From contig CM076851.1 of assembly GCA_039519185.1 (NCBI GenBank), positions 27,590,857 to 27,654,856 of the forward strand: a stretch of DNA of 64,000 nucleotides, written 5' to 3'. Under the pieces are notes generated by a model. The model was not told where the DNA came from and searched no databases. It saw only the letters and a list, made by a program, of their open reading frames with translations. Positions 56,801-64,000 of the stretch are shown here, piece by piece. A program made the translations under genes and the position numbers. Source of the DNA: Astragalus membranaceus (lineage: Eukaryota; Streptophyta; Magnoliopsida; Fabales; Fabaceae). The first letter of the stretch is position 1, and every line of letters starts with the position of its first letter.

Positions 56801-59403
56801 CTAGGGTTTGGACTGGGAAGGAAGATATCAGAGCTATTACAAGAGATGCTCGCTCTGCGGTAATCGATAGCTAGTTCAATGTTAAAATTTCAATCTCTTC
56901 ATACTTGAAATTATATTGGAAACAACACTTTTTAAGCACCATGTAAAATATCGCCGTGTGCCATGTATCAGTCGCTGAAGCTTCTATCAGATATGGCTGC
57001 TATACGCTTAGATGAGAAGCCAGATAATATTGAAAGTGTGCTTCGTTCGTCTCTCATAGATAAAACCGGTGCTGCAACATCCTCACAAGGCACAAGTAGA
57101 GAAGTTTCTGTGAATCCACTGGCTTCAAGCACCTGGAAGGAGGTAGTGTATTGTGATATTTGTTGTGGTTCTAATAATGTTGCTGTCACAATGTTTATGT
57201 TTGAGAGTCTATAAAATGTAGGTTTCTCCTGGAGATGTACTTATCACTCCAGTGCAGTGCAAGTCTTTGTGGAGACAATTCCAGGGTGAAACTGAGTATG
57301 CAGTTGCACAAGCTATTTCAGCTCAGGTATAATCATTTAGATCACATTGTTGTCTACCTTTTTTGCATTCCCTTTTTTACTTAAGTTTGTCCGCAGTTTT
57401 AGCCAACGTTCGGTAGTCAGAGACATAAACTATTGATATGCTTTAGCCTGACAGCACAAGCTCTTGGAATAAGCTTCTATGATCAAGTGATTGGGAGCTT
57501 GATCCTTACTGCTCCCATTTTCTTAAATGAAGTTAAATTCAGAATAGAGTGAGCATATGCTTTGTCCATATTTGAAGTGCAGAGAACTTGGTGTTGTATG
57601 TGAGGGAGTATGTTAGAAATATAGAACCATTGATATTCTCTAACCTTGCAACTTAAGCTTTTTGGAGAGCTGGTTCATTATACACAAATGAAAGTACAAA
57701 ACTGTTGAAGTTATGGGGATTTAGATAAATAAGGGGAATATAAAGAGTAAAGGCTCTTGAAATACATTAGACTTTAGAATTTGCAACAAAGCAGCAAGCG
57801 TTAGAATTTAGAATTACATTACTCCTGCATTGCCAGACTTGAAACAGTACAATCCTTATATTACAAAATTTCAGATGCAAAAACAGATACAAAAAATGTA
57901 ACATTCAACGTGCATGTAATTGCAATGACCCATGCAAGCTTGCATATTAGATTAACTAGAATATACTGTAGATAACTTAATTTGAAGGCTAGTTAAATTA
58001 AATAAAATAATAAAATCTTATATGCAATTTTCTGTGGATGAAAATCAGTCAAGCGTGTTAATTGTACTGTCTGTCTTGGCAATTTTCTGAAAACTGAACC
58101 ACAGATGGAACTGCCAAACTTTAAATTTGAGGGTGACTGATTGAATTGGATTTTGAACCAGATACATTGATGCTTCATGGTCTAACTAGTTCAGCTGGTC
58201 ATTCCTGTCTGGTGTTTAAAACAGTGGTCTTAGGCTTTGATTCTTCTGCATCGTTTGCTTTTATTTCCTGGTTTTGTTGCACTTCACTTGGTTCATTTCC
58301 ATGATAAAACCAGTTTTGTTGGAGTATTTATTACTGGGATTATTAGAGTGGTGTATGCTGGTAGATTCTTTATTTTTTCCCCATCCTTCAACAAAATTTG
58401 TGTTCTTCTGTTCTAGTTAGCTACAGATTCTCTTTACCTTGGCACCTACGTAATTACACTATTACAGGCATACTGACAAAGGTGTTGTTTACTTTTTTGT
58501 TCTGGATTCAGGAGGCATACAAGCGGAATAACAATTGGTTACCTCCTCTATGGACAATAATGGCAATAGTCCTACTTGGTTTCAATGAATTTATGCTGCT
58601 TCTAAAGTAAATACCACTTCTAAAATTTTAAACGTTAAATTGATTTGTTTTCATTTTTCTATTTTGTTGGATCCTTTCTCCATCAGTTTAACAATTACAT
58701 CTGCTGACTTGTTTGTGAAACAGAAATCCTTTCTACTTGTTGGGTATATTTGTTGCCTATTTAATTGGGAAGGCCATTTGGATACAATTGGACATAGCTG
58801 GAGAGTTTCGACATGGCGCTGTGAGTAGACTTTTTTACCCTTTTACTTGCCTTTTTGCAGCAGGTGTATGCTCAAAATTCCTTTTGATGTTTTTTCTGTC
58901 CAAGTGAATGACTTGCGATCATGCTACATACACGCACACACTTGTTAGAAGCACATAATTTTGCTTGTCTTGTGATTTTTTAAATAAAATCTTCTACAGT
59001 GCAAAAAAATTCTGCTATATGAGTATGGTAAGTTGGATTCACTAGTTCAAAAATTCTTATTGACGTTGATTTGTTGGGAGTGAAGTGTATGAGTCGTGAA
59101 AATAGATATTACATAAGGGTGTCAAAATGGATGGATTGGATGGATTTGGGTTTGGATTATAATGGATGGATAGAAGACAATTCATTTATCCATTAAAATT
59201 GTGCCAAAACAATCCAATCCATCCATTTACAAAAATGTCCATCCAATCCATCCATTAACAATTTTTTTCTGGATGGATATCCGATCCATCCATTAATATG
59301 TTTAAAATATAAAAAAATCTTTTGACAAAAAAATATTTTTTAAATATTTTTTGAAAATTTTTAAATATTTTTTTACTTCTGTTGAAATTGAATTTTTTAT
59401 ATT

Positions 59404-59443
<40 letters not shown>

Positions 59444-60298
59444 CAATATTATATATATATATATATATAATATATAATATTATATATATGTGGTGGTGGC
59501 TGATGGCGGCCGGCGGTGGTTCGCGGTGGTTGGTGATAATATTATATATAATATTATATTATAAATATATTATTTTATATATATATATATATATATATTA
59601 TTATTTTTTGAATTATTTTTGGTGAAAAGAAATATTATTTTTGAATGAATTTTTTTTAAAAATAGTTTGTGAAAAAAAAAAAATTAAATTTTTTTTTTTG
59701 GTAAAAAAAATATTTTTATAATTATCCAATGGATTTGGTAAAAAAAATTAATTATCCAATGGATTTTGATTTTGTAGTTTTTTTTTTTGACAGCATGATT
59801 TTGTAGTTATTGTAATCCAATGGATTTAAAAAATATAATGGTGGATCTAAACCATCTACAAAATCAAACAGATGGATTCAATCCAATCTATTAATATTTT
59901 TTTTTTGTAATGGATGGATTTTGTTATGGATGGACCGGATATCCGGTGGACAAATGGATCATTTTGACACCCCTAATATTACATAAGGGATTGTGAGTGA
60001 TGTCAGCTGCCAACGTGACTATATATTTTGTTTGCAGCTGCCTGGGCTATTGTCCGTTTCGTCAAAGTTTCTTCCCACAATTATGAACCTTCTTAAACGT
60101 CTTGCTGAAGAAGCTCAGGGGAAACCAGCACCTGAAGGAACAGAATCACAACGTTCAGATGCTCAGATATTTAGAAATCAAGTACAAAAATCCGACTCAA
60201 TATCAAGCACAACCTCCAAATCAGCTGTATCCAGTGTTGGCTCATCTGACGGTGACAATGAATACTCAACTACAAATTTGTCGCCTGAATTTTCATGA
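38858..60298 (+). CDS. RHD3: ROOT HAIR DEFECTIVE 3 / Sey1-type ER-fusion GTPase, 22 exons
   Basis: Exons: 38858-39011, 39401-39467, 39622-39724, 40108-40178, 40698-40761, 40839-40904, 40993-41040, 41134-41196, 41278-41334, 41565-41723, 41837-41905, 41992-42083, 42736-42814, 43786-43951, 55156-55280, 55702-55964, 56763-56859, 56972-57142, 57222-57326, 58512-58606, 58724-58820, 60038-60298. All introns are GT-AG and the frame is unbroken: 823 residues, close to the 802 of Arabidopsis RHD3. Domains: P-loop GPQSSGKS (47-54), G3 DLEG (97-100), G4 Arg-Asp (171-172), a helical stalk to about 680, a membrane hairpin (about 684-726) and a Ser-rich cytosolic tail. RHD3/Sey1/atlastin proteins hydrolyse GTP to fuse ER tubules. 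The gene looks intact although intron 14 is 11.2 kb and filled with antisense retrotransposons, and intron 21 holds a MITE. Which RHD3 paralogue it is cannot be decided here. Confidence 0.95.
44614..44844 (-). repeat. 3' LTR of copia A
   Basis: 231 bp; differs from 54557-54787 at four positions seen by eye (for example GGACAG against AGACAG near 44690). The polypurine tract lies at 44845-44857 on the minus strand. Confidence 0.93.
44858..45401 (-). pseudogene. Copia A: RNase H and end of pol
   Basis: The frame contains the Ty1/copia RNase H signatures YCDADWGSDPDDKRSTSG and SRSSTEAEYRSLA, followed by the CDNLSTVSLAHNPVLHARTKH box and ADALTKPF near the end. The stop is just before the polypurine tract. 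Its N-terminal side is cut at 45401 by the hAT-type element, and the RT continues from 46878. It is otherwise clean. Confidence 0.9.
45402..46869 (-). mobile_element. hAT-type non-autonomous element (1468 bp) in copia A
   Basis: Ends CAATGTTGTCAAT and ATTGACAACACTG are inverted repeats with one mismatch. The 8-bp duplication CTTAGAAT (45394-45401 and 46870-46877) is perfect, as made by hAT transposases. Both ends carry clustered ATGGCGG-type subterminal repeats (45411-45505 and 46705-46855). On the minus strand 45941-45744 encodes an acidic peptide (ESEEEEGEGYAPL) that could be the C-terminal tail of a transposase, but no catalytic core is present. The ORFs at 46343-46676 are low-complexity by-products. 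Strand is given for that peptide only. Confidence 0.85.
46878..47363 (-). pseudogene. Copia A: RT catalytic part
   Basis: The open stretch from 47303 includes the active site YVDDIIVMG, DLGSLDYFLGIEV and the TRPDITFAVNKVCQF box of copia RTs. It is bounded on the left by the hAT insertion and on the right by copia B, so one enzyme is spread over three pieces (46878-47363, 51196-51880 and, for RNase H, 44858-45401). Confidence 0.9.
47364..47597 (+). repeat. 5' LTR of copia B
   Basis: 234 bp, identical by eye to 50962-51195. A TATA-like TATTTAAA is at about 47447-47454. Confidence 0.93.
47755..47890. repeat. CGTACGG tandem repeats in the copia B leader
   Basis: Five to six copies of a 20-24 base unit of the type ATCCGTACGGAAATCACTATTC follow each other, getting more diverged to the right (GTCCGTACGGCG, GTCCGTACAGAG). 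CCGTACGG is a perfect palindrome. The block lies in the untranslated leader between the primer site and the gag start at 47945. Confidence 0.85.
47945..49870 (+). pseudogene. Copia B: gag, protease and truncated integrase
   Basis: The ATG at 47945 (MSSTSENDKN) is chosen over the one at 47915 because gag-like sequence starts there. Gag has TEKLNGDNYLNWSASVKMWF, a Gly/Arg-rich stretch and a zinc knuckle CTYCKKLGHTEDKC. Protease has the active site MDTGAS. The pre-integrase segment has LLHRRLGHPS and CESCQLGKH. The integrase core has the first two catalytic Asp (HSDVWGP and RSDNAKEYF) and reaches HTPQQNGIAER, where the third catalytic residue should follow shortly. Here the sequence jumps into RT in another frame and stops at 49870. 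No internal stops precede the deletion. Confidence 0.9.
49846..50954 (+). pseudogene. Copia B: C-terminal RT and RNase H
   Basis: The sequence enters RT at VCRLHKALYGLKQSPRAWF, has the active site YVDDIVITG, the TRPDISYAVSVVSQF box, and a full RNase H (YTDADWAGCPFDRRSTSG, SSAEAEYRAMA, HIEVDCHFVREK, ADIFTKAL), ending at 50954 just before the polypurine tract. The frame is intact to the end. The start of RT is missing, and the frame differs from that of the gag-integrase part, so it cannot be made as one polyprotein. Confidence 0.9.
50962..51195 (+). repeat. 3' LTR of copia B
   Basis: Identical by eye to 47364-47597. It is followed by the duplicated target GAGAT. Confidence 0.93.
51196..51880 (-). 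pseudogene. Copia A: N-terminal RT
   Basis: The frame carries the copia RT start (WLAAMQDEYNALLNNNTW, GCKWVFRIKENPDG, RLVAKGFHQQ, then PVTIRTVLSLA and LDVNNAFLNG, where the usual Asp is present as LDVN). After 51287 the frame shifts but RT sequence of the AIYGLKQAPRAWF type continues to the copia B boundary at 51196. To the right it runs into a Pro/Ser/Thr-rich spacer. Confidence 0.85.
51881..52650 (-). pseudogene. Copia A: integrase and spacer with a 16-base G run
   Basis: 52650-52180 carries the integrase core (FVDAHTRFTWIYLLKKKSE, HTHHQNGVIERKHRH with the third catalytic Glu). In the position of the second catalytic Asp the peptide reads VQSNWGGEF, where functional enzymes have SDGGGEF or SDNGGEF, so this Asp is replaced by Asn. 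52214-51990 continues in another frame (CIFLGYSPAHKGYKC). A run of 16 G at 51906-51921 (C on the coding strand) interrupts the spacer. Confidence 0.85.
52834..54557 (-). pseudogene. Copia A: gag and protease, frameshifted
   Basis: Gag starts at the ATG at 54557, whose TGG is also the first base triplet of the primer site, and has FASISEKLDSQNYLLWCQQVE and ANVNPAYSKWEQQDQLL. After a shift near 53960, 53857-53351 has an Arg/Gly-rich stretch and the zinc knuckle CQVCHKTGHDASVC. After another shift, 53808-52834 carries protease-region sequence (YYGDTAASHH, with DTAAS where DTGAS is expected, DKAFFEFWPDYCLVKS). A Gly-to-Ala change in the protease motif plus the shifts make it inactive. Confidence 0.85.
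54557..54787 (-). repeat. 5' LTR of copia A
   Basis: 231 bp, matching 44614-44844 with four differences. On the minus strand it is followed by TGGTATCA, the first eight bases of an initiator-Met primer site. Confidence 0.93.
59114..59975. mobile_element. hAT-type MITE (862 bp) in RHD3 intron 21
   Basis: Ends TAAGGGTGTCAAAATG and CATTTTGACACCCCTA are inverted repeats with one mismatch. The 8-bp duplication ATATTACA is perfect (59106-59113 and 59976-59983). Subterminal GGATGGAT-type repeats occur on both sides (59129-59290 and 59860-59965). The centre is AT-rich with AT dinucleotide runs (about 59409-59440, 59450-59469 and 59576-59599) around a short GC-rich GGTGG-type island (59490-59535). 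No coding sequence. Confidence 0.85.
59780..59795 (-). mobile_element. Minimal retroposed insertion (16 bp) nested in the MITE
   Basis: The 13-base string TGATTTTGTAGTT occurs at 59767-59779 and 59796-59808, flanking TTTTTTTTTGACAGCA. On the minus strand the insert reads TGCTGTC followed by A9, a typical LINE/SINE 3' end. It is comparable with the event at 35561-35578. Confidence 0.55.
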
Positions 60299-61830
60299 TA
60301 ATTTACGTTGAAGAAGGTTGTCACCAGAACAGAATATGCACCGGTTAGAGTTGCTTCGAGAGATCAGTTTTGTATGTTACAACTATATTTTGCTTATCTT
60401 CTTTACTGTAACGTGTAAATTCTTATTATATGAAGGACCCCTATTTGGGTTCTACTACAAAATATTGTCTATCCAATATTGTAAGCCAATTTTCCTACGA
60501 GTTTTAGCAACTTTAATGTGTTTTGATATCTTCGCTGTGAGCGTAGAAACTGATTGATCATCACCACTATAGCATTTACTTTTCTTTTGCCATAAAACAT
60601 TCTATAGAAGAATTGGGTCAAAATTGTACAATTGCGGAATACAGTCCAAGTCATTTTCTAGTTTACAAATCATGGCTAAATTACAAACTCCGAACAGAAA
60701 ATGTTCTCATTTTCTATTTTCCAAGAAATAGTACAATCTACAAACCAATTGTCGATAGCAGATTGCAGAAATAAAATAGATTACTCAAAAACCTCCACAG
60801 CAATCTAAATATTATTTTCATAATAATTTCCTATACAATACTTGAAATCCTGAAACAAAGTAAACACAAGATGATAATTTTGTAATATAAAGTGAAAACA
60901 ATAAACAAAAATAGATTCTTAGTATATATTCTTAGTATTTTAGGGCTCGTTGCAATAATTATTAACCTATTTCAATTGCTTGAGGGAATTCTAATAAAAA
61001 AAAATTCTGCGTTGGGAGGCCGGCAAACTCATATTTCACCCAACTCTACAACTTACGTGTGTGTGAGAGTGAGTAAACGTAAATCCAAACACACCAGCAT
61101 GTTTGGAAAGTCACTGGAACAACGTCCAATTGGATTTCACCATGGAAGTAACAATAGGTGAGTTCACTATTGACGCGTTTCCTATTATCTACCGCAGATC
61201 CATTCATTAGCTAAGGTAACAAGTAAGTCTACTTAGCTCTATAAGGTAACCAATGAGTTCTAACCAGCTCGACACATGCCATGAACCAAAAACAATTACA
61301 AAGTTGGGACATTTTTCACTCATCACGGTGTTTCTTTCGTGTGTCAAAGACAACAGATACATGCATAATCGTCTTCTATCTACACTCTCCAAGAAGAATC
61401 TCATTTTTGTCCAGATAAAAGTTACAACTATTTACCCAGCAACTAGAGTTTTCCACAGCCACAATGACTGACAACAATGGTCTTTCCTTAAGCTGTTGAG
61501 AGGGAAATGATAGATGACACAATTATCAAAGCTCCTAATATCAACACGAAATGATAGAATTATTGTACCGGCAAACATTGTCTCTGAAGACACCTATACT
61601 AAACTCCCTTTACAGAGGCCAATTCCCTTTGCTTGCCAGCATAAAGCTTCGAATTAGAGCAAGAGTGGATGGATATTGTGTTTATTGAATTTCATGGGTA
61701 AGGTAAATTGATGTAAAACTCTGGTACGGGATGATAGTAAGGTAAACTATGAAGCATGATCACAAGTTTCGTTCATGCAAATGAACATCTTTTCTTCAAC
61801 AATTGGAACTGCAGCTTGAAGAATGACCAT
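60299..61830. other. RHD3 3' flank and convergent intergenic region
   Basis: The RHD3 3' UTR should lie in the first few hundred bases. The rest is AT-rich with no supported ORF or RNA gene. RHD3 and the HAD gene point towards each other across this interval, so their 3' ends may lie close together. Confidence 0.55.
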
Positions 61831-62941
61831 TCAATCCTTTGGTTGTTTCTTGCATAGATTGCGTAATTTTGAAATTGTTAGATCTGCACCTCCAAACCCA
61901 TCCATTGTGGCATCTGCTAGCGGGAACTCAGCTCTAGATGTCAAACTGCGGGGAAAGCATTGAAAATAAGAAACAGTTCTACGATGCATCATGTAAAAAG
62001 AAAATCATAATTCTATTGATATTAGGAACTCCAATGAAAGCATACAGTAGTGACGTAAATATATTAGCCTTCATTGTAATAGGTTCGTTAATAAAGCTGG
62101 GTAGGTTTAACTTGTGTTTATAACCATAACTAATGAATGTAATTTTATACACAACTGAAAGAATACTTCAGCATGTATTTGTATATAGTATCACGAGTGC
62201 CTGGCTTCTGCATAAACATCAAAGCCACATTCGTTACGGTTCCTTTTTTGGCCGCCTTCATCGCAATCATTTTTTGGCAGTTTCTTTGTGCCTCACTGAC
62301 TTGTTAACACTGCCTTCATCCCTAGTTTGTTCTTGGGATTTTCTTTGCTCAACCAGCACTGCTTCCTATGTTTCCATGTTTCTCCACTTTGGGTGGGAAT
62401 TAAATCAATTTGACATCAAAAAACTTTTACAAGAATGCTTATAATTAGTATTTACAACACTCTTCCTCAAAGCTCGCAGATGTACTTTCCCTCTTCAGTT
62501 CCTCTCTATGCACCAGCTCGTAGATGTGTTAACAATGGGCTTACCAACAAATTAGCCAACTTGCTTTCAAACTAGGAACGATGGATATTCATTCACCAGC
62601 TTGAGGAAGAGTGTCGTAAATACTAGTTATAAGCCTTCATCGTAATAGGCCCATTAATCAGGCCCAGTAGGTTTAGCTTATCTATATAATCATAATTAGT
62701 GAATGTATTATACACAGTTGATTTAATACGTTAGTATAATTTTTTACACTATGCATTACATGTTCATTCACTAAACTTCCAAGAACAAAGCAATCACCTG
62801 CTCCGTAAAACAACACATGGCATGCCCACTCGATCAGCTCCAGCTACTCCAGACTGGCTTCCTGCAACAAGAATGCAGTTGCGGGCAGGTACCCCTGCAT
62901 ATTCCGCACCCGCATGTAGCACAGCGACAATCTTATCTAGA
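61831..62941 (-). CDS. HAD-superfamily hydrolase, last two exons (partial gene)
   Basis: On the minus strand a 144-base exon (62941-62798) follows a CCAG acceptor and ends at a GTGATT donor. After an 852-base intron the last exon (61945-61831) ends in a stop at 61833-61831. The spliced frame is continuous. The first exon reads LDKIVAVLHAGAEYAGVPAR then NCILVAGSQSGVAGADRVGM; the second has TSRAEFPLADATMDGFGG and ends KKQPKD. The AGSQSGVAGADRVGMPCVV segment matches motif IV and the following turn of HAD hydrolases (usual form EDSxxGxxAAxxAGM), with the acidic pair replaced by Gly-Ser. It recalls the plant HAD-like proteins of the At3g10970 kind, an inference from memory. Substrate unknown. The 5' exons, if in the window, were not recognised. 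Confidence 0.7.
62047..62760. mobile_element. Decayed copia/TRIM-like LTR fragments in the HAD intron
   Basis: Two related segments, about 62047-62160 and 62612-62724, share GCCTTCATTGTAATAGG / GCCTTCATCGTAATAGG and AATGAATGTA...TATACACA. The second follows AGCTTGAGGAAGAGTGT, the usual polypurine tract and LTR start of copia elements. A third, inverted piece (62440-62475, rc of GAGGAAGAGTGTTGTAAATAC) lies between them. The arrangement suggests a rearranged copia or TRIM remnant. Exact ends are unresolved. Confidence 0.5.
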
Positions 62942-64000
62942 CTGGATAGAGGATCAACAAATTAACTGATATTTGACTAAGCTATTGAAATCCAAATCAA
63001 TCATTAATTTGACATTTGAATTTTGATAAGCTATCAAATGCTAATATATGTTCATAAGCTTTCATTCTGGTAAGCCTAAAAATACAGTATTTTAGATTTA
63101 GAATAGCTAAAGAGTTGACAGAAAAGATAATTCAATATACCTACGCAAATATATCATGCTTTAAGGAAACACTTTTACAACGCAGTGAGGCATAAGCTCA
63201 TTCAAATGATTGGATGCTTGTCTTATTTGGAGATAAAACTGCCATATTCTGGACTTAGTTTTGTATTTTACATTTTTTGGTAGAATAATGAAATCTATTA
63301 GAGGAAAGAAAACCATCTTTTGTCTTTAAATTTATGTTCCTTTAAGTCCTTAATGTTGGCTTTGACTGACACATCATCGTCAAATTAGGGGGTCAAACAA
63401 ATAAAGATCAATTCCATCGGCCTTTGTGAAATGAACTCAGATATACAATTTAAGAAAGAAGGAAAAGAGTAGTCCATGATGAGAGAAATTAAAACTAGGG
63501 AATGGATAAATAACAAAAGTGCTATTTTTTCTAAAAAAGTAAGAATCAGATAAGTTAATGACTATATAAATTTTCTGTTTTGTTACTAAAGTCTAAATTT
63601 TAAATCAAAAGCTTTATTTTGACTCTTTATGACATTCAAATTTGCTAATGGAAAAAACCTATCTTTCTGAAGAAACTTTGTACATGTAATCTGAACTAGT
63701 AATTAGTAATTAATAATTAGTAATATATACATTTGTAACTTTGCATTATGAACACACACTTTTGTTTTCTCTGCAAAGCTAAGTTTTATTTAGGAGAATA
63801 GGCACCTTAGGAATACAGTATGTTTAGGTGGAAAAGGGAAGAAATGACAGCTTTTGATGCCATCCTCTTCGTAATTTTTAGGAAGTTTCTCGAATTCTGA
63901 AGGATTTTAAATCTTCAGATATGATGGAATGAAAAAAGTCACTTCCAAATCTCTTCCCATCCCTTCGCCAACTTCGTACAAGTAATCAGAATTAGTAATT
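62942..64000. other. Upstream intron or flank of the HAD gene, nothing recognised
   Basis: AT-rich sequence. The next upstream HAD exon should lie here or beyond the window, but I could not find an exon with a fitting frame and splice sites. ACTAGTAATTAGTAATTAAT-like strings near 63696-63725 recur in part at the window end (63988-64000). Confidence 0.4.

Noticed and set aside
38858..60298. RHD3 as a pseudogene broken by insertions
   Set aside because: All insertions lie within introns, all 21 introns keep GT-AG sites, and the summed exon length is an exact multiple of three with one terminal stop.
62133..62444. 103-codon plus-strand ORF in the HAD intron
   Set aside because: Starts in a decayed LTR fragment and shows no recognisable domain; it lies antisense in an intron.

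Overview
The window is nuclear DNA of a flowering plant, most likely a papilionoid legume. The evidence is spliced genes with GT-AG introns, long nested LTR retrotransposons, tRNA-Asp and tRNA-iMet primer sites, MITEs and a tRNA-type SINE. The legume assignment rests on the look of the repeats (Athila/Calypso-like, Tekay-like and Ogre/Tat-like LTRs, and the MULE-type MITE family) and is an inference. No organelle, bacterial or viral genes were seen.

Positions 1-31907 are a retrotransposon nest with no host gene. The oldest layer is a minus-strand Ty3/gypsy element of Tat type (17991-31907) with decayed gag, protease, RT, RNase H and integrase. Two solo LTRs with perfect 5-bp target duplications sit inside it (19912-22587 and 27478-29933). 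Its far end is cut by a plus-strand, almost non-coding, Athila-like element, LARD-2 (4077-17990). LARD-2 is itself split by a very young non-coding 8.3-kb Tekay-like element, LARD-3 (5925-14237, near-identical 2.7-kb LTRs). LARD-2 is also cut on its left by LARD-1 (1-4076, minus strand, running off the window), whose LTR carries a further solo LTR (1780-2966).

Positions 31908-38857 are genic. They hold the 3' terminal exon of an unidentified gene beside the Tat LTR, a complete 4-exon ribosomal protein gene for eS27 (RPS27, 32911-34063) with a tandem duplication in its third intron, a MULE-type pseudogene fragment, a SINE, and a 538-bp fold-back MITE just upstream of the next gene.

Positions 38858-60298 hold one intact 22-exon gene for a ROOT HAIR DEFECTIVE 3 (RHD3)/Sey1-type dynamin-like GTPase that fuses ER tubules. 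Intron 14 is 11.2 kb because it houses an antisense Ty1/copia element (copia A, 44614-54787). Copia A in turn carries a hAT-type element (45402-46869) and a second copia element (copia B, 47364-51195) with identical LTRs but an internal deletion. Intron 21 carries a 862-bp hAT-type MITE. The reading frame is nevertheless continuous over all 22 exons (823 codons plus stop).

Positions 60299-64000 contain intergenic sequence and, on the minus strand, the last two exons of a HAD-superfamily hydrolase gene (61831-62941), convergent with RHD3. Its 5' exons were not found.
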